The translations under genes and the position numbers were made by a program. Shown in pieces: positions 1 to 7,896 of a stretch of 64,000 bases of DNA. The notes under the pieces were generated by a model. That model saw only the letters and a program-made list of their open reading frames with translations. It made no database searches and was not told the origin of the DNA. The stretch is from Acidobacteriota bacterium (GTDB lineage Bacteria; Acidobacteriota; Blastocatellia; Pyrinomonadales; Pyrinomonadaceae). Position 1 is the first letter of the stretch; each line of letters begins with the position of its first letter. The DNA lies in NCBI GenBank assembly GCA_016715115.1, contig JADKBM010000013.1, forward strand, positions 531,836 through 595,835, given 5' to 3'.

Positions 1-2
1 TC

Positions 3-428
3 AAGGACATTGAAAAGGTGAAAAGATCGATCGCCGGAATCGATTTCAAGCTCGCTCCGGAGATGCGCGATAATGCGGAGATCCGCCGTTCGGCCGACGG
101 TGAGACGGCGGCGATCCTGATTGATGGAAAACTCGTCATCGGCGAACCCGAGGCGGCCCTGAAATGTCTCGACGCGCGTCTGACCGGCCAGAATTTTTCC
201 AAGAATACGGCGTTTGCGAGATTTAAGGGGAACAATGCGCCAGCCGTGACCTTCGGCAAGGAAGCGACGGACAGATCCGCGGCGCTGCTCGGCAAGAAAA
301 AGGAAGAGAATCTCCAGTTTCTGACGAATTACCTGACCGAAACGCGTTTCAACGACCGCGGACTTGAGCGGCGGACAACTTCGCCATTCGGACTCGTCGG
401 TCGCATTCTCGAACAGTTGGACGATTGA
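3..428 (+). CDS. C-terminal part of an uncharacterised protein (cut by window edge)
   Basis: The frame is open from the first bases of the window, so this is the 3' end of a longer gene; a GTG at 18 is probably internal. About 140 residues are visible, mixed charged and hydrophobic, with no transmembrane segment. A stretch reading AAILIDGKLVIGEPEAALK looks like a strand-rich domain. I do not recognise the family. The stop codon overlaps the start of the next gene (TGATG), so the two are probably translationally coupled and this protein may work with the GntR-type regulator. Confidence 0.6.
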   Translation, partial: KDIEKVKRSIAGIDFKLAPEMRDNAEIRRSADGETAAILIDGKLVIGEPEAALKCLDARLTGQNFSKNTAFARFKGNNAPAVTFGKEATDRSAALLGKKKEENLQFLTNYLTETRFNDRGLERRTTSPFGLVGRILEQLDD

Positions 429-1300
429 TGAAACTTTGGATCGCCAAGAAATCGGAAATCCCGGTCCGCCAACAGATCGTCACGCAGGTGACGCTCGGAA
501 TCGCGAGTGGCGAACTCGCCGTCGGCGACAAACTCCCGAGCACCAGCGAGATCGCGCGCCGATTCACGATTCACGCGAATACCGTTTCGCACGCCTATCA
601 GGAGTTGGCCGATCTCGGCTGGCTGGAATTTAGAAAGGGAAGCGGTTTCTATGTGCGCGAAACGGACGGCGGCAACGAGAATTCGATCGAATGGCTGGTC
701 GCGAGATTCTTGAAGGAAGCGCGTGAACTTGGATTCTCGGATGAAGAGATTCGCGGATGCGTTTCTAGATTCGCCGTTCAAAGACAGCCGAATCGGGTGC
801 TGCTGCTTGAAGACGATGAAGGATTTCGGGAGATTCTCGTCGCCGAGATCCGCGATTCTCTTGGGATCCGCGTCGATGGATCTCCAACGCTGCAATTCGA
901 CGGCGTGGGCGACGATCGAACCGTTATCGCCGCGATGTTCGACGAGAAGCCGAAGATCGGAGCCGAAACTGAATGCGTCTATCTAAAAGCTCGTTCGGTC
1001 GCCGAAGCGATGTCGGTCGAAAACCGCCCATCGAAATCCGATTTGGTGGCCGTTGTCTCGGGTTGGGACAAGTTTCTGTGGCTTGCGCGGACGATGCTCG
1101 TCGCGGCAAAGATCGATGCCGAAAGCCTGATCATCCGTTCGACCGGCGAAAACGGTTGGCGAAGCGGGATCGATTGCGCATCACTCGTCATCTGCGACGC
1201 GCTGACCGCCAGTTATCTTCCGAACGACGAGCGAATTCGGGAATTTCGTCTGATTTCCGACGAATCGATCGACGAACTTCGTGAGTCGATCGATCACTGA
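428..1300 (+). CDS. GntR-family transcriptional regulator
   Basis: About 290 residues. Residues 1-75 form a GntR-type winged helix-turn-helix: the segments PVRQQIVTQV, GDKLPSTSEIARRF and NTVSHAYQELADLGWLEF are typical of the YtrA side of the family. The remaining about 210 residues do not look like a standard FadR, HutC or MocR effector domain; they contain a segment like a response-regulator first strand (VLLLEDDEGF) but no clear full receiver. The ATG at 428 overlaps the upstream stop and is preferred over a TTG at 425. YtrA-type regulators usually control the genes they are co-transcribed with, here the partial upstream gene. Ligand unknown. Confidence 0.8.
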   Translation: MKLWIAKKSEIPVRQQIVTQVTLGIASGELAVGDKLPSTSEIARRFTIHANTVSHAYQELADLGWLEFRKGSGFYVRETDGGNENSIEWLVARFLKEARELGFSDEEIRGCVSRFAVQRQPNRVLLLEDDEGFREILVAEIRDSLGIRVDGSPTLQFDGVGDDRTVIAAMFDEKPKIGAETECVYLKARSVAEAMSVENRPSKSDLVAVVSGWDKFLWLARTMLVAAKIDAESLIIRSTGENGWRSGIDCASLVICDALTASYLPNDERIREFRLISDESIDELRESIDH

Positions 1301-1324
1301 ATTCGGCGGTTGCCGACGCTTTGC

Positions 1325-1361
1325 TTGACAAGCGGCGGAATTTGTAACTATACTTGTTACA
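1325..1361 (+). promoter_or_regulatory. Promoter and palindromic operator of the Rrf2-type gene
   Basis: A perfect -35 box TTGACA (1325-1330) is followed after 18 bp by TATACT (1349-1354). The -10 box lies inside an inverted repeat TGTAAC-N7-GTTACA (1343-1361). A start codon at 1365 means a transcript beginning near 1361 would have almost no leader. The palindrome over the -10 box is the usual layout for Rrf2-family autorepression. The same motif with one change precedes the downstream nitroreductase. Confidence 0.75.
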
Positions 1362-1364
1362 GTT

Positions 1365-1796
1365 ATGGCGGCAAACAGTCAGTTCTCGATCGCGGTTCAC
1401 GTCTTGGCAATGCTCGCCAAGAGTTGTGACGAACGCATCAAGTCGGATTATCTGGCGAAAAGCGTGAACACGAATCCGGTCGTCATCAGACGGTTGCTTT
1501 GCAGTCTGCACGAGGCGAATCTGGTTGTTTCGCAGACCGGCGCCTGCGGCGGAACGTGTTTGTCGAAGAAAGCCGAAGACATTTCGTTGCTTGAAGTTTT
1601 CAACGCGGTCGCCAAGAGCGAGGTTTTTTCGCTCCATCCGAACACGCCGAATCAAGATTGTTTCGTCGGCCGCAACATCCAGCGCGTGCTCGGCGGTTTG
1701 CAGACCGAGATCGACCGCGCGATCGAAGAAAAACTTGCGCTTTACACGCTGCGCGACGTGATCGAATCGGTCGAGGACCAGACGGCCGCGGTTTGA
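1365..1796 (+). CDS. Rrf2-family transcriptional regulator (YwnA-like)
   Basis: 143 residues, the usual Rrf2 length. The N-terminus FSIAVHVLAMLA, the recognition region NPVVIRRLLCSLHEANLV and the wing GACGGTCLSKKAEDISLLEV are hallmark Rrf2 segments, and HPNTPNQDCFVGRNIQ resembles the YwnA subgroup. Cysteines fall near residues 46, 62, 66 and 101; they are not in the CX2-5C pattern of IscR or NsrR cluster ligands, so a thiol or small-molecule sensor is more likely than an Fe-S sensor (inference). It stands directly upstream of a nitroreductase sharing the same operator motif, so it probably represses itself and that gene. Confidence 0.88.
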   Translation: MAANSQFSIAVHVLAMLAKSCDERIKSDYLAKSVNTNPVVIRRLLCSLHEANLVVSQTGACGGTCLSKKAEDISLLEVFNAVAKSEVFSLHPNTPNQDCFVGRNIQRVLGGLQTEIDRAIEEKLALYTLRDVIESVEDQTAAV

Positions 1797-1817
1797 TCGA
1801 GTTTTTTTGCGTTGTTT

Positions 1818-1836
1818 TGTATCAACGCTGGTTACA
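1818..1836 (+). promoter_or_regulatory. Second Rrf2-type operator, upstream of the nitroreductase
   Basis: TGTATC-N7-GTTACA at 1818-1836 repeats the arrangement seen at 1343-1361 with one mismatch in the left arm and the same 7-bp spacer. It lies 26 bp upstream of the chosen nitroreductase start, between the two genes, so this gene could have its own Rrf2-controlled promoter. Confidence 0.6.
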
Positions 1837-1862
1837 AAAATATGAACGAAAAAGGGGCAATA

Positions 1863-2516
1863 ATGAACAATCATAAAATCTCGCGCGAGGCGATTCTCGG
1901 GCAACTTAACTGGCGCTATGCCGTCAAGAAATACGACCCGACGAAAAAGGTGTCCGACACGGACTGGAAAACGATCGAAGACGCGATGCTGCTTGCGCCG
2001 TCGAGCTACGGACTTCAGCCTTACAAATTCATCGTCATCACCGATCCGGCGATGAAAGAACGGCTCCGGCCCGCGGCATATAATCAACCACAGATCACCG
2101 ACAGTTCGCATCTGGTCGTATTCGCGTACAAACGTGCGCTGACGACCGAGGACGTCGCGCGATTCATCGACCTCAACGCCGAGGTTCGCGGCACGGAGCG
2201 CGAGTCGTTGGAGGGCTTCGAAAAAATGCTCAACGATTCGGCCGCCCACGCGATCGACGGCGGTTATGCCGAAACCTGGAATTCTCGCCAGGCATACATC
2301 GCGCTTGGATTCTTGCTCAACGCGGCCGCGCTTCTCGGAATCGACGCGACGCCGATGGAAGGGTTCGAAGCGGCGAAGTTCAACGAGATCCTCGGGCTCG
2401 AGGATTATTCGGCCGTCGTGCTCGCGGCCGTCGGCTATCGCGACGCAGAAAACGACCGACTCGCTTCATTGCCGAAAGTCCGCGGTCGCCGCGAAGATCT
2501 GGTCGTCAGGATCTGA
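1863..2516 (+). CDS. NAD(P)H-dependent nitroreductase family protein (NfsB-like)
   Basis: 217 residues from the ATG at 1863, chosen because AAGGGG lies 6 bases upstream; an ATG at 1842 and a TTG at 1812 lack such a site. The start NWRYAVKKYDPTKKVSDTDW, the FMN-binding segment APSSYGLQPYKFIVI, and the late GFLLNAAALLGIDATPMEGF and GYRDAEND are the NfsB/DrgA family core. Such enzymes are homodimeric cytosolic flavoproteins reducing nitroaromatics and quinones. The gene follows an Rrf2 regulator and carries the same operator motif, so induction by electrophiles or quinones is a reasonable inference. Confidence 0.9.
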   Translation: MNNHKISREAILGQLNWRYAVKKYDPTKKVSDTDWKTIEDAMLLAPSSYGLQPYKFIVITDPAMKERLRPAAYNQPQITDSSHLVVFAYKRALTTEDVARFIDLNAEVRGTERESLEGFEKMLNDSAAHAIDGGYAETWNSRQAYIALGFLLNAAALLGIDATPMEGFEAAKFNEILGLEDYSAVVLAAVGYRDAENDRLASLPKVRGRREDLVVRI

Positions 2517-2525
2517 GGAGTTCGG

Positions 2526-2621
2526 ATGAAGGCGTTGTTGTTGAAGTCGTTATCAGGTTTGCTCGCCGGTTACTGGTGGCTGATCGAGCGCAACGGTATC
2601 CTGCAGCGCCTGACGCAGTAA
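2526..2621 (+). CDS. Putative 31-residue small protein
   Basis: A short frame of 31 codons with a good ribosome binding site (GAGGAG at 2515-2520, 5 bases from the ATG) that fits exactly between the nitroreductase stop and the Shine-Dalgarno site of the next gene. The product starts MKALLLKSLSGLLAGYWWLI and ends with a charged RNGILQRLTQ tail, so it could be a small membrane-associated protein or a translational coupler. No homologue is known to me; only the signals and spacing support it. Confidence 0.45.
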   Translation: MKALLLKSLSGLLAGYWWLIERNGILQRLTQ

Positions 2622-2630
2622 GAGGTGAAA

Positions 2631-3239
2631 ATGTCGTCGAAGTTCTTTGAGTTCGCGTTTACGCCAAACGTTTTGGCTGTTCAGGAAAAGCAAAAGTCGC
2701 GGGCGATCTATGCCCGTTCGGAATCGGGCGAAACCACGCCCTCGGCGCTCGGCGGCGCCGAGGTCGACTTCATAGAACAGCGGGATGGTTTCTATCTCGC
2801 GACGGTCGGCGAAACAGGCTGGCCCTACGTGCAGTTTCGCGGCGGGCCGCGCGGGTTTCTTCGCGTCCTCGATGAAGGAACGCTCGGATTTGCAGATTTC
2901 CGGGGCAACCGACAGTACGTCAGCGTCGGAAATCTCGCCGGAAATGACAAGTCGGCACTGTTTTTGATGGATTACGCGAATCGGCGCCGGCTGAAGATCC
3001 TGGCCCGCGCCGAGATCGTCAAAGATCCGGGAACGCTCGCGCGCCTCAAGCCCGAAGGTTATGCCGCGAAGATCGAACGCGCACTGATATTTCATATCGA
3101 AGCGTTTGACTGGAACTGTCCGCAGCATATAACTCCGCGCTACACGGCCGATGAGGTAAAGGAAATGATCGAGCCGTTGAACGAATACATCGAAAAGCTC
3201 GAAAAAGAGCTTGAAGATTTGAAAAGGGGTGAACAATGA
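2631..3239 (+). CDS. Pyridoxamine 5'-phosphate oxidase-like flavin-binding protein
   Basis: 202 residues from the ATG at 2631, with AGAGGTG just upstream; a GTG at 2625 would add two residues. The central region (YLATVGETGWPYVQFRGGP, then FADFRGNRQYVSVGNL and SALFLMDYANRRRLKILARA) is the split-barrel FMN-binding fold of the PNPOx-like superfamily. The C-terminus is a charged coiled-coil-like helix (EYIEKLEKELEDLKRG). Such proteins reduce diverse substrates with flavin, not necessarily pyridoxamine phosphate. It overlaps the thioredoxin-like gene by 4 bp (ATGA), which indicates one operon and perhaps a shared redox role. Confidence 0.8.
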   Translation: MSSKFFEFAFTPNVLAVQEKQKSRAIYARSESGETTPSALGGAEVDFIEQRDGFYLATVGETGWPYVQFRGGPRGFLRVLDEGTLGFADFRGNRQYVSVGNLAGNDKSALFLMDYANRRRLKILARAEIVKDPGTLARLKPEGYAAKIERALIFHIEAFDWNCPQHITPRYTADEVKEMIEPLNEYIEKLEKELEDLKRGEQ

Positions 3240-3847
3240 AAGATTATATCGAAAAATCAATGACCTGGTCCGGGTACGCGAATCTGCTCGACCGTTTGCT
3301 CGCTGAAGGCAAAACAACCGGACCGAATCAGTCCGAAGCGATGTTGGATTATGCGAAGCTCAACATCCGGCGGATGAAACGGGTCGGAAAAACGACGGTT
3401 CTCGGTGAATCAATACTTGCCTCGGTCCACGAAAACCGTCGGAAAATGATCTGGCTGATAATCACGGAAGGGTGGTGCGGCGATGCGGCGCAGTCGATAC
3501 CGGTCATCGAACGGATAGCCGCAGCGGCTGAAAACATAGAAACGCGATATGTGCTGAGGGATGAGAATCTTGGCCTGATGGATGCGTATTTGACGAACGG
3601 AGCGAGGTCGATCCCAAAGCTGATCGCGCTCGACGCCGAAACGCTTGCCGAACTTGGAACGTGGGGGCCGCGTCCGCGGGCCGCGATGGACTATTTTCTC
3701 GAGATGAAGTCAATTGGCTTGGACAAGTCCGAGATGATGGAGAAGCTGCAGCGCTGGTACAATGAGGATCGCAACCAGGCGATCCAGAACGAGTTTCAAC
3801 AACTTCTGGAGCATTGGAATTCCAGTTCCAATGCCGCGAATAATTGA
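3236..3847 (+). CDS. Thioredoxin-family protein with a single active-site cysteine
   Basis: 203 residues. The motif EGWCGDAAQSIPVIERIA takes the place of the thioredoxin WCGPC site: only the first cysteine remains, as in a known group of cytosolic thioredoxin-like proteins with WCGDAAQ. A cis-proline-like turn appears at GARSIPKLIALD. The about 50-residue N-terminus and a charged C-terminal tail lie outside the fold. With one cysteine it cannot perform the dithiol cycle, so a monothiol or structural role is likely. It overlaps the upstream flavoprotein gene by 4 bp. Confidence 0.8.
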   Translation: MKDYIEKSMTWSGYANLLDRLLAEGKTTGPNQSEAMLDYAKLNIRRMKRVGKTTVLGESILASVHENRRKMIWLIITEGWCGDAAQSIPVIERIAAAAENIETRYVLRDENLGLMDAYLTNGARSIPKLIALDAETLAELGTWGPRPRAAMDYFLEMKSIGLDKSEMMEKLQRWYNEDRNQAIQNEFQQLLEHWNSSSNAANN

Positions 3848-3872
3848 TCGAATTTAAGGGAGGAAGGAACGA

Positions 3873-4271
3873 ATGACGGATTTTTGGACGAGTTGGCAGC
3901 CGCGAATTTTGAGTTTGCTGCGCTTTATGGCGGGGTTTTTGTTCGTTTGGCACGGAACGCAGAAGCTTTTCGGTTTTCCTGCGTCGCAGGGCGGCGGAGG
4001 CGGCGAGGTCGCGACGATCATTCTGGTCGCCGGCGCGCTCGAGTTCTTCGGCGGATTGTTTTTGATGGTTGGACTCTTTACACGCTGGACGGCATTCGTT
4101 CTTAGCGGACTGATGGCCGTCGCGTACTTTATGGCCCACGGCTTGAACGCGTTCCTGCCGATCGTCAACAAGGGCGAGCTCGCGGTGCTTTACTGTTTCG
4201 TCTTTCTCTATTTGTTCTTTGCCGGCGGCGGATCGATATGCATCGACGCTTTGCTAAAAAAGAAAGACTGA
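3873..4271 (+). CDS. DoxX-family membrane protein
   Basis: 132 residues with four predicted membrane helices: around FMAGFLFVWHGTQKLFGF, ATIILVAGALEFFGGLFLMV, TAFVLSGLMAVAYFMA and LYCFVFLYLFFAGG. The WHGTQKLFGFP segment and final CIDALLKKKD match the DoxX family, whose members are linked to thiosulfate oxidation or to redox stress. A strong Shine-Dalgarno sequence (GGGAGGAAGG) precedes the ATG. It sits in the redox gene run after the thioredoxin-like gene and is probably in the same transcript. The substrate cannot be read from the sequence. Confidence 0.85.
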   Translation: MTDFWTSWQPRILSLLRFMAGFLFVWHGTQKLFGFPASQGGGGGEVATIILVAGALEFFGGLFLMVGLFTRWTAFVLSGLMAVAYFMAHGLNAFLPIVNKGELAVLYCFVFLYLFFAGGGSICIDALLKKKD

Positions 4272-4357
4272 ATGGATTTCAGGATCGCGACTACTGATTA
4301 TGATGTGCGTCTCGCGAAAGCTCGAATTGCTTTCGTTGACGCGGTTGAACCTGCAAG

Positions 4358-5386
4358 ATGAAGACATACGAAATCAATCAATTCGGAATTGACCGGCTTA
4401 CGGTTTCCGATCGGGAAATGCCGTCGCCGATGGCCGGCGAAGTCCTTGTTCGAATCAGGGCGGCGTCTTTGAACTTCCGCGATCTGCTGATGGTTCAAGG
4501 GCTCTACAACCCGCGGCTCAAGACGCCGCTCGTGCCGTTCTCGGACGGCGCGGGCGAGGTCGTCGCGGTCGGCGAGCGCGTCACACGCTGGAAAACGGGC
4601 GACCGAGTCTGCCCGATATTTATGCAGGGCTGGATCGACGGCGAGGTTACGTTCGAAAAGGCACGCACCGCGCTCGGCGGTGACCGCGACGGCGTTTTGT
4701 GTGAATTCGGCTGTTTCGATCAGTCCGGATTGGTCGCGATTCCGGATTACCTGAGTTTCGATGAAGCGGCGACCCTGCCGTGCGCGGCCGTCACCGCGTG
4801 GCACGCGCTTGTCGAATCGGGCGGTATCAAACCCGGCGATACGGTTTTGGTCCAGGGGACGGGCGGAGTTTCGGTCTTTGCGCTCCAGATCGCGAAAGCG
4901 TTCGGCGCGAAAGTGATCGTCACATCGAGCAGCGACGAAAAACTTCGACGAGCGAGCGAACTCGGCGCGGACGAACTGATAAACTATAAGACAACCCCTG
5001 ATTGGGATAAGCGGGTTTCCGAACTGACCGACCGGCGCGGCGTTGATCACGTGATCGAGGTCGGCGGTGCCGGCACGCTTTCAAAATCGATCGCGGCCGC
5101 GCGTATGGGCGGTCACATCGCGCTCATCGGCGTGCTTGCCGGAAACGCCGATGTAAACTGGATGCCGATCTTTATGAAAGCGATCAAACTTCAGGGGATC
5201 TTTGTCGGTTCGCGCGCGATGTTCGAATCGATGCTGGAGTTTTTCGAACGGCACCGCATAAAACCTGTGATCGATCGCGTGTTCGAATTCAGCGAGGCTC
5301 GCGATGCGCTGAAGACGATGGAATCGGCGTCGCATTTCGGGAAACTGGTGATAAACGTCGGTCAGAATCCGAAGCCAACGTCTTAG
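4358..5386 (+). CDS. Zinc-independent MDR-family NAD(P)-dependent alcohol dehydrogenase or quinone reductase
   Basis: 342 residues. The N-terminal GroES-like domain shows SLNFRDLLMVQGLYN and PFSDGAGEVVAVGERVTRWKTGDRV. The Rossmann domain has VLVQGTGGVSVFALQIAKAFGAKVIVT and HVIEVGGAGTLSKSI. The catalytic zinc cysteine and the structural four-cysteine lobe are absent, which places it with quinone-oxidoreductase-like or enoyl-reductase-like members. NAD(P)H is the expected cofactor; the substrate is unknown. It is part of the plus-strand redox run and lies 11 bp before a DUF3303-like gene. Confidence 0.87.
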   Translation: MKTYEINQFGIDRLTVSDREMPSPMAGEVLVRIRAASLNFRDLLMVQGLYNPRLKTPLVPFSDGAGEVVAVGERVTRWKTGDRVCPIFMQGWIDGEVTFEKARTALGGDRDGVLCEFGCFDQSGLVAIPDYLSFDEAATLPCAAVTAWHALVESGGIKPGDTVLVQGTGGVSVFALQIAKAFGAKVIVTSSSDEKLRRASELGADELINYKTTPDWDKRVSELTDRRGVDHVIEVGGAGTLSKSIAAARMGGHIALIGVLAGNADVNWMPIFMKAIKLQGIFVGSRAMFESMLEFFERHRIKPVIDRVFEFSEARDALKTMESASHFGKLVINVGQNPKPTS

Positions 5387-5397
5387 GAAGATTTGAA

Positions 5398-5667
5398 ATG
5401 CTCTACATGGTCATCGAAAAGTTTCTCGACGCGCCGGCGATCTATCGTCGTTTCGAGGAAAAGGGCCGGATGATGCCGGATGGGCTCAACTATGTTTCGA
5501 GTTGGATCGACACGGATCTCAAGACCTGTTTCCAGTTGATGGAAACCGAAGATTTTGCGCTTTTTGAGGATTGGACGAAAAGCTGGGCGGATATTATGGA
5601 ATGCGAGATCGTTCCGGTCGTAACGTCCGCGGAGGCTGCGAGACTCGTCGCAAACAAAGATGATTGA
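5398..5667 (+). CDS. DUF3303-like small protein
   Basis: 89 residues. MLYMVIEKF at the start, then PDGLNYVSSWID, CFQLMETEDFALFEDWTKSW and ECEIVPVVTSAEA match the small DUF3303 family, a ferredoxin-like alpha/beta fold of unknown function often found beside oxidoreductases. It starts 11 bp after the dehydrogenase and overlaps the O-methyltransferase gene by 8 bp, so it is almost certainly co-transcribed with both. No catalytic residue can be assigned. Confidence 0.75.
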   Translation: MLYMVIEKFLDAPAIYRRFEEKGRMMPDGLNYVSSWIDTDLKTCFQLMETEDFALFEDWTKSWADIMECEIVPVVTSAEAARLVANKDD

Positions 5668-6307
5668 CGAAGAAATTCAAAAATACGCGGATCGATTCAC
5701 CTCCGGCCACGACGCTCTGCTTGAGGAGATCCTGCAGAAAACATATGCGGAGCGATCCGACAGATCGATGCTGTCGGGGTTTTATCAGGGGCGGCTATTG
5801 TCGATGCTGAGCCGTACGGCCGCGCCGCGTCGGGCTCTTGAGATCGGAACGTATATGGGGTTTTCGGCGCTTTGTATCGCCGAAGGGCTGACCGCAGATG
5901 GTCGCATTTACTCGCTCGACATTGAGCCGGAAACGTTCAAACTCGCGACGGATTTCTGGTCGCGTTCACCGCTCGGAACGAAGATCGAAGGCCGGCTCGG
6001 CAATGCGATCGAGATCATTCCGACAATTGACGAAACGCTCGATCTCGTCTTTATTGACGCCGATAAACCCAATTATTCCAACTACTTCGACCTCGTTATC
6101 CCGAAACTTCGAATCGGCGGCGTGATTCTCGCGGACAACGTTCTCTGGAGCGGCAAGGTTTTGGCGGCGGACCGCGCCGAAAAGGTCGATGACGAAACCG
6201 GTTCGCTTCACGAATTCAATCAAAAGATCAAGGCCGACGCGCGCGTCAGCCAGGTGTTGCTTACGGTTCGGGACGGGCTGATGATGATCCGTAAAGAAGC
6301 TGACTAA
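5660..6307 (+). CDS. SAM-dependent O-methyltransferase (caffeoyl-CoA / COMT type)
   Basis: 215 residues, normal length for the Methyltransf_3 family. Motif I is ALEIGTYMGFSALCIAEGL, the acidic end of strand 2 is YSLDIEPE, and LDLVFIDADKPNYSNYFDLV with GVILADNVLWSGKV carries the metal and substrate residues (D, D, N) of divalent-cation-dependent catechol methyltransferases. The likely reaction is methylation of a catechol-like hydroxyl. It overlaps the DUF3303 gene. In a cluster with quinone and nitro reductases it could methylate the hydroquinones or catechols they produce (inference). Confidence 0.88.
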   Translation: MIDEEIQKYADRFTSGHDALLEEILQKTYAERSDRSMLSGFYQGRLLSMLSRTAAPRRALEIGTYMGFSALCIAEGLTADGRIYSLDIEPETFKLATDFWSRSPLGTKIEGRLGNAIEIIPTIDETLDLVFIDADKPNYSNYFDLVIPKLRIGGVILADNVLWSGKVLAADRAEKVDDETGSLHEFNQKIKADARVSQVLLTVRDGLMMIRKEAD

Positions 6308-6321
6308 AAAGGAGAAAAAAT

Positions 6322-6870
6322 ATGGCAAACGGAATTTACGATATTCCCGTGAAAACGATCGACGGGGCGGAAACGAATTTGGCGGATTACAAGGGCAAAG
6401 TCCTTCTTCTCGTCAATGTCGCATCAAAATGCGGCCTGACGCCGCAGTACGAAGGGCTTCAAAGCCTCTATGGTGAATACAAAGGGAAGGGTTTCGAGAT
6501 CCTCGGATTCCCGGCGAACAATTTTATGGGCCAGGAACCCGGAACCGAAGAAGAGATCAAGGAGTTTTGCTCGACGAACTTCAACGTTTCATTCCCGATG
6601 TTCTCGAAGATCTCGGTCAAAGGCGACGACCAGCATCAGCTTTACCATTATCTGACCGAGACGAAACCGGAAACCGACGTCAACGACGGGGGCCTCGAAG
6701 AAAAACTGAAGGGATTCGGCTCGGTTCGCTCGACGCCGAGCGAGGTGCTCTGGAACTTCGAGAAATTTCTGATCGCCAAAGACGGCACGATCGCCGCCCG
6801 CTTCGCGCCGGACGTCAAGCCGGACGACGAACGCCTGTTGGCGAGTCTCGATGCGGAGTTGGCGAAATAG
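6322..6870 (+). CDS. Glutathione peroxidase-family thiol peroxidase
   Basis: 182 residues. The active-site segment is VNVASKCGLTPQYEGLQ with Cys37 in the selenocysteine position, followed by GFPANNFMGQEPGT (catalytic Gln and Asn) and LWNFEKFLI (Trp). This is the cysteine form used in bacteria, usually thioredoxin-dependent, reducing hydroperoxides. A Shine-Dalgarno AGGAG lies just before the ATG and 14 bp after the methyltransferase stop, so it belongs to the same operon. The presence of a peroxidase supports a stress-response reading of the cluster. Confidence 0.92.
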   Translation: MANGIYDIPVKTIDGAETNLADYKGKVLLLVNVASKCGLTPQYEGLQSLYGEYKGKGFEILGFPANNFMGQEPGTEEEIKEFCSTNFNVSFPMFSKISVKGDDQHQLYHYLTETKPETDVNDGGLEEKLKGFGSVRSTPSEVLWNFEKFLIAKDGTIAARFAPDVKPDDERLLASLDAELAK

Positions 6871-6897
6871 AGGGCCGGGAAGAAGCGCTTTTCCGGC

Positions 6898-6944
6898 AAC
6901 TGTCAACTCTTCCGGAATAGTTGATAGTTGGTAGTGGATAGAAA
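6898..6944 (+). repeat. Decayed heptad-repeat array between glutathione peroxidase and aldo/keto reductase
   Basis: The gap holds two opposed blocks of 7-bp units: CAACTGT-CAACTCT on the left and ATAGTTG-ATAGTTG-GTAGTGG on the right. The blocks are roughly reverse complements and could fold into a hairpin. It resembles the clearer heptad arrays found later in the window. Confidence 0.5.
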
Positions 6945-6971
6945 GCGCCCCGAAGGAAGTCGCCGAAGAGG

Positions 6972-7868
6972 ATGCAAAAAAGAATTCTCGGCAAAACGGG
7001 TCTTGAAGTTTCCGTGCTCGGATTCGGCGGGTGGGAAATCCGTTCGTCCGGCTCGCCGGATTCCGAGGCGGCGGCGGTTTTGAACGCGGCCCTCGATTCC
7101 GGGATCAATCTGATCGACACTGCCGCTGCCTATTTTCGAAGCGAGGAATTGATCGGCAAGGCGATCTCAAACCGCCGCAGCGAGTTTGTTTTGACCAGTA
7201 AGTGCGGAGCGCTCGACGGATTCACGCGCGAAGACTGGTCGAAAAAAGGCGTTGTCGAGACGATCGAGAAATCGCTCAAACTGATGCAGACCGATCATCT
7301 GGATGTCGCCCAACTTCACAGCTGTTCGGCCGAGATCTTGCGGCAGGCCGATTGCATCGAAGGGTTGATCAGGGCCCAAGAGCGCGGATTGACGCGTTTT
7401 GTCGGCTATTCCGGCGACAACGAAGACGCGCAGTTCGCACTCGGACTCGACTTTTTCGACACGCTTCAAACTTCCGTTTCGATCGCCGATCAGTCTCCGA
7501 TCGACGGCAACGTCGCGGTTGCGTTAGAGAAGAATGTCGGCGTGATCGCGAAACGACCGGTCGCGAATGTCGCTTGGCGATTCGATTCGGAGCCGGAGGA
7601 GGCCTACTATCGCGACTATTGGGAGCGGCTGGGAAAGCTTCAGTATCCTTTTTTGAAGCGAACACTCGAAGAATCGGTTTCGCTTGCACTGCGTTTCACG
7701 CTGACGATCGGGGGCGTCGCGACCGCGATTGTCGGAACGAAAAGCGAACGGAACCTGCGCGCGAATGTCAAAAACATCGCCGCCGGAAATTTGACGGGAA
7801 ACGAATTCGAATCGATCCGCGATCGCTGGCGCGAAGCCGCGGACGAATCGTGGATCGGAAAGACGTAG
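6972..7868 (+). CDS. Aldo/keto reductase
   Basis: 298 residues of TIM-barrel aldo/keto reductase type. GFGGWEI, then INLIDTAAAYFRSEELIGKAI (catalytic Asp and Tyr), FVLTSKCG (Lys) and VAQLHSC (His) give the tetrad in the right order, and ATAIVGTKSERNLRANV is the NADPH phosphate-binding end. An AAGAGG site directly precedes the ATG. It reduces an aldehyde or ketone; the substrate cannot be named. The gene belongs to the plus-strand redox run and is one of two aldo/keto reductases within 6 kb, with little sequence similarity between them outside the motifs. Confidence 0.9.
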   Translation: MQKRILGKTGLEVSVLGFGGWEIRSSGSPDSEAAAVLNAALDSGINLIDTAAAYFRSEELIGKAISNRRSEFVLTSKCGALDGFTREDWSKKGVVETIEKSLKLMQTDHLDVAQLHSCSAEILRQADCIEGLIRAQERGLTRFVGYSGDNEDAQFALGLDFFDTLQTSVSIADQSPIDGNVAVALEKNVGVIAKRPVANVAWRFDSEPEEAYYRDYWERLGKLQYPFLKRTLEESVSLALRFTLTIGGVATAIVGTKSERNLRANVKNIAAGNLTGNEFESIRDRWREAADESWIGKT

Positions 7869-7896
7869 TTTGGAAGTCCGAACCAAACACAAAATT

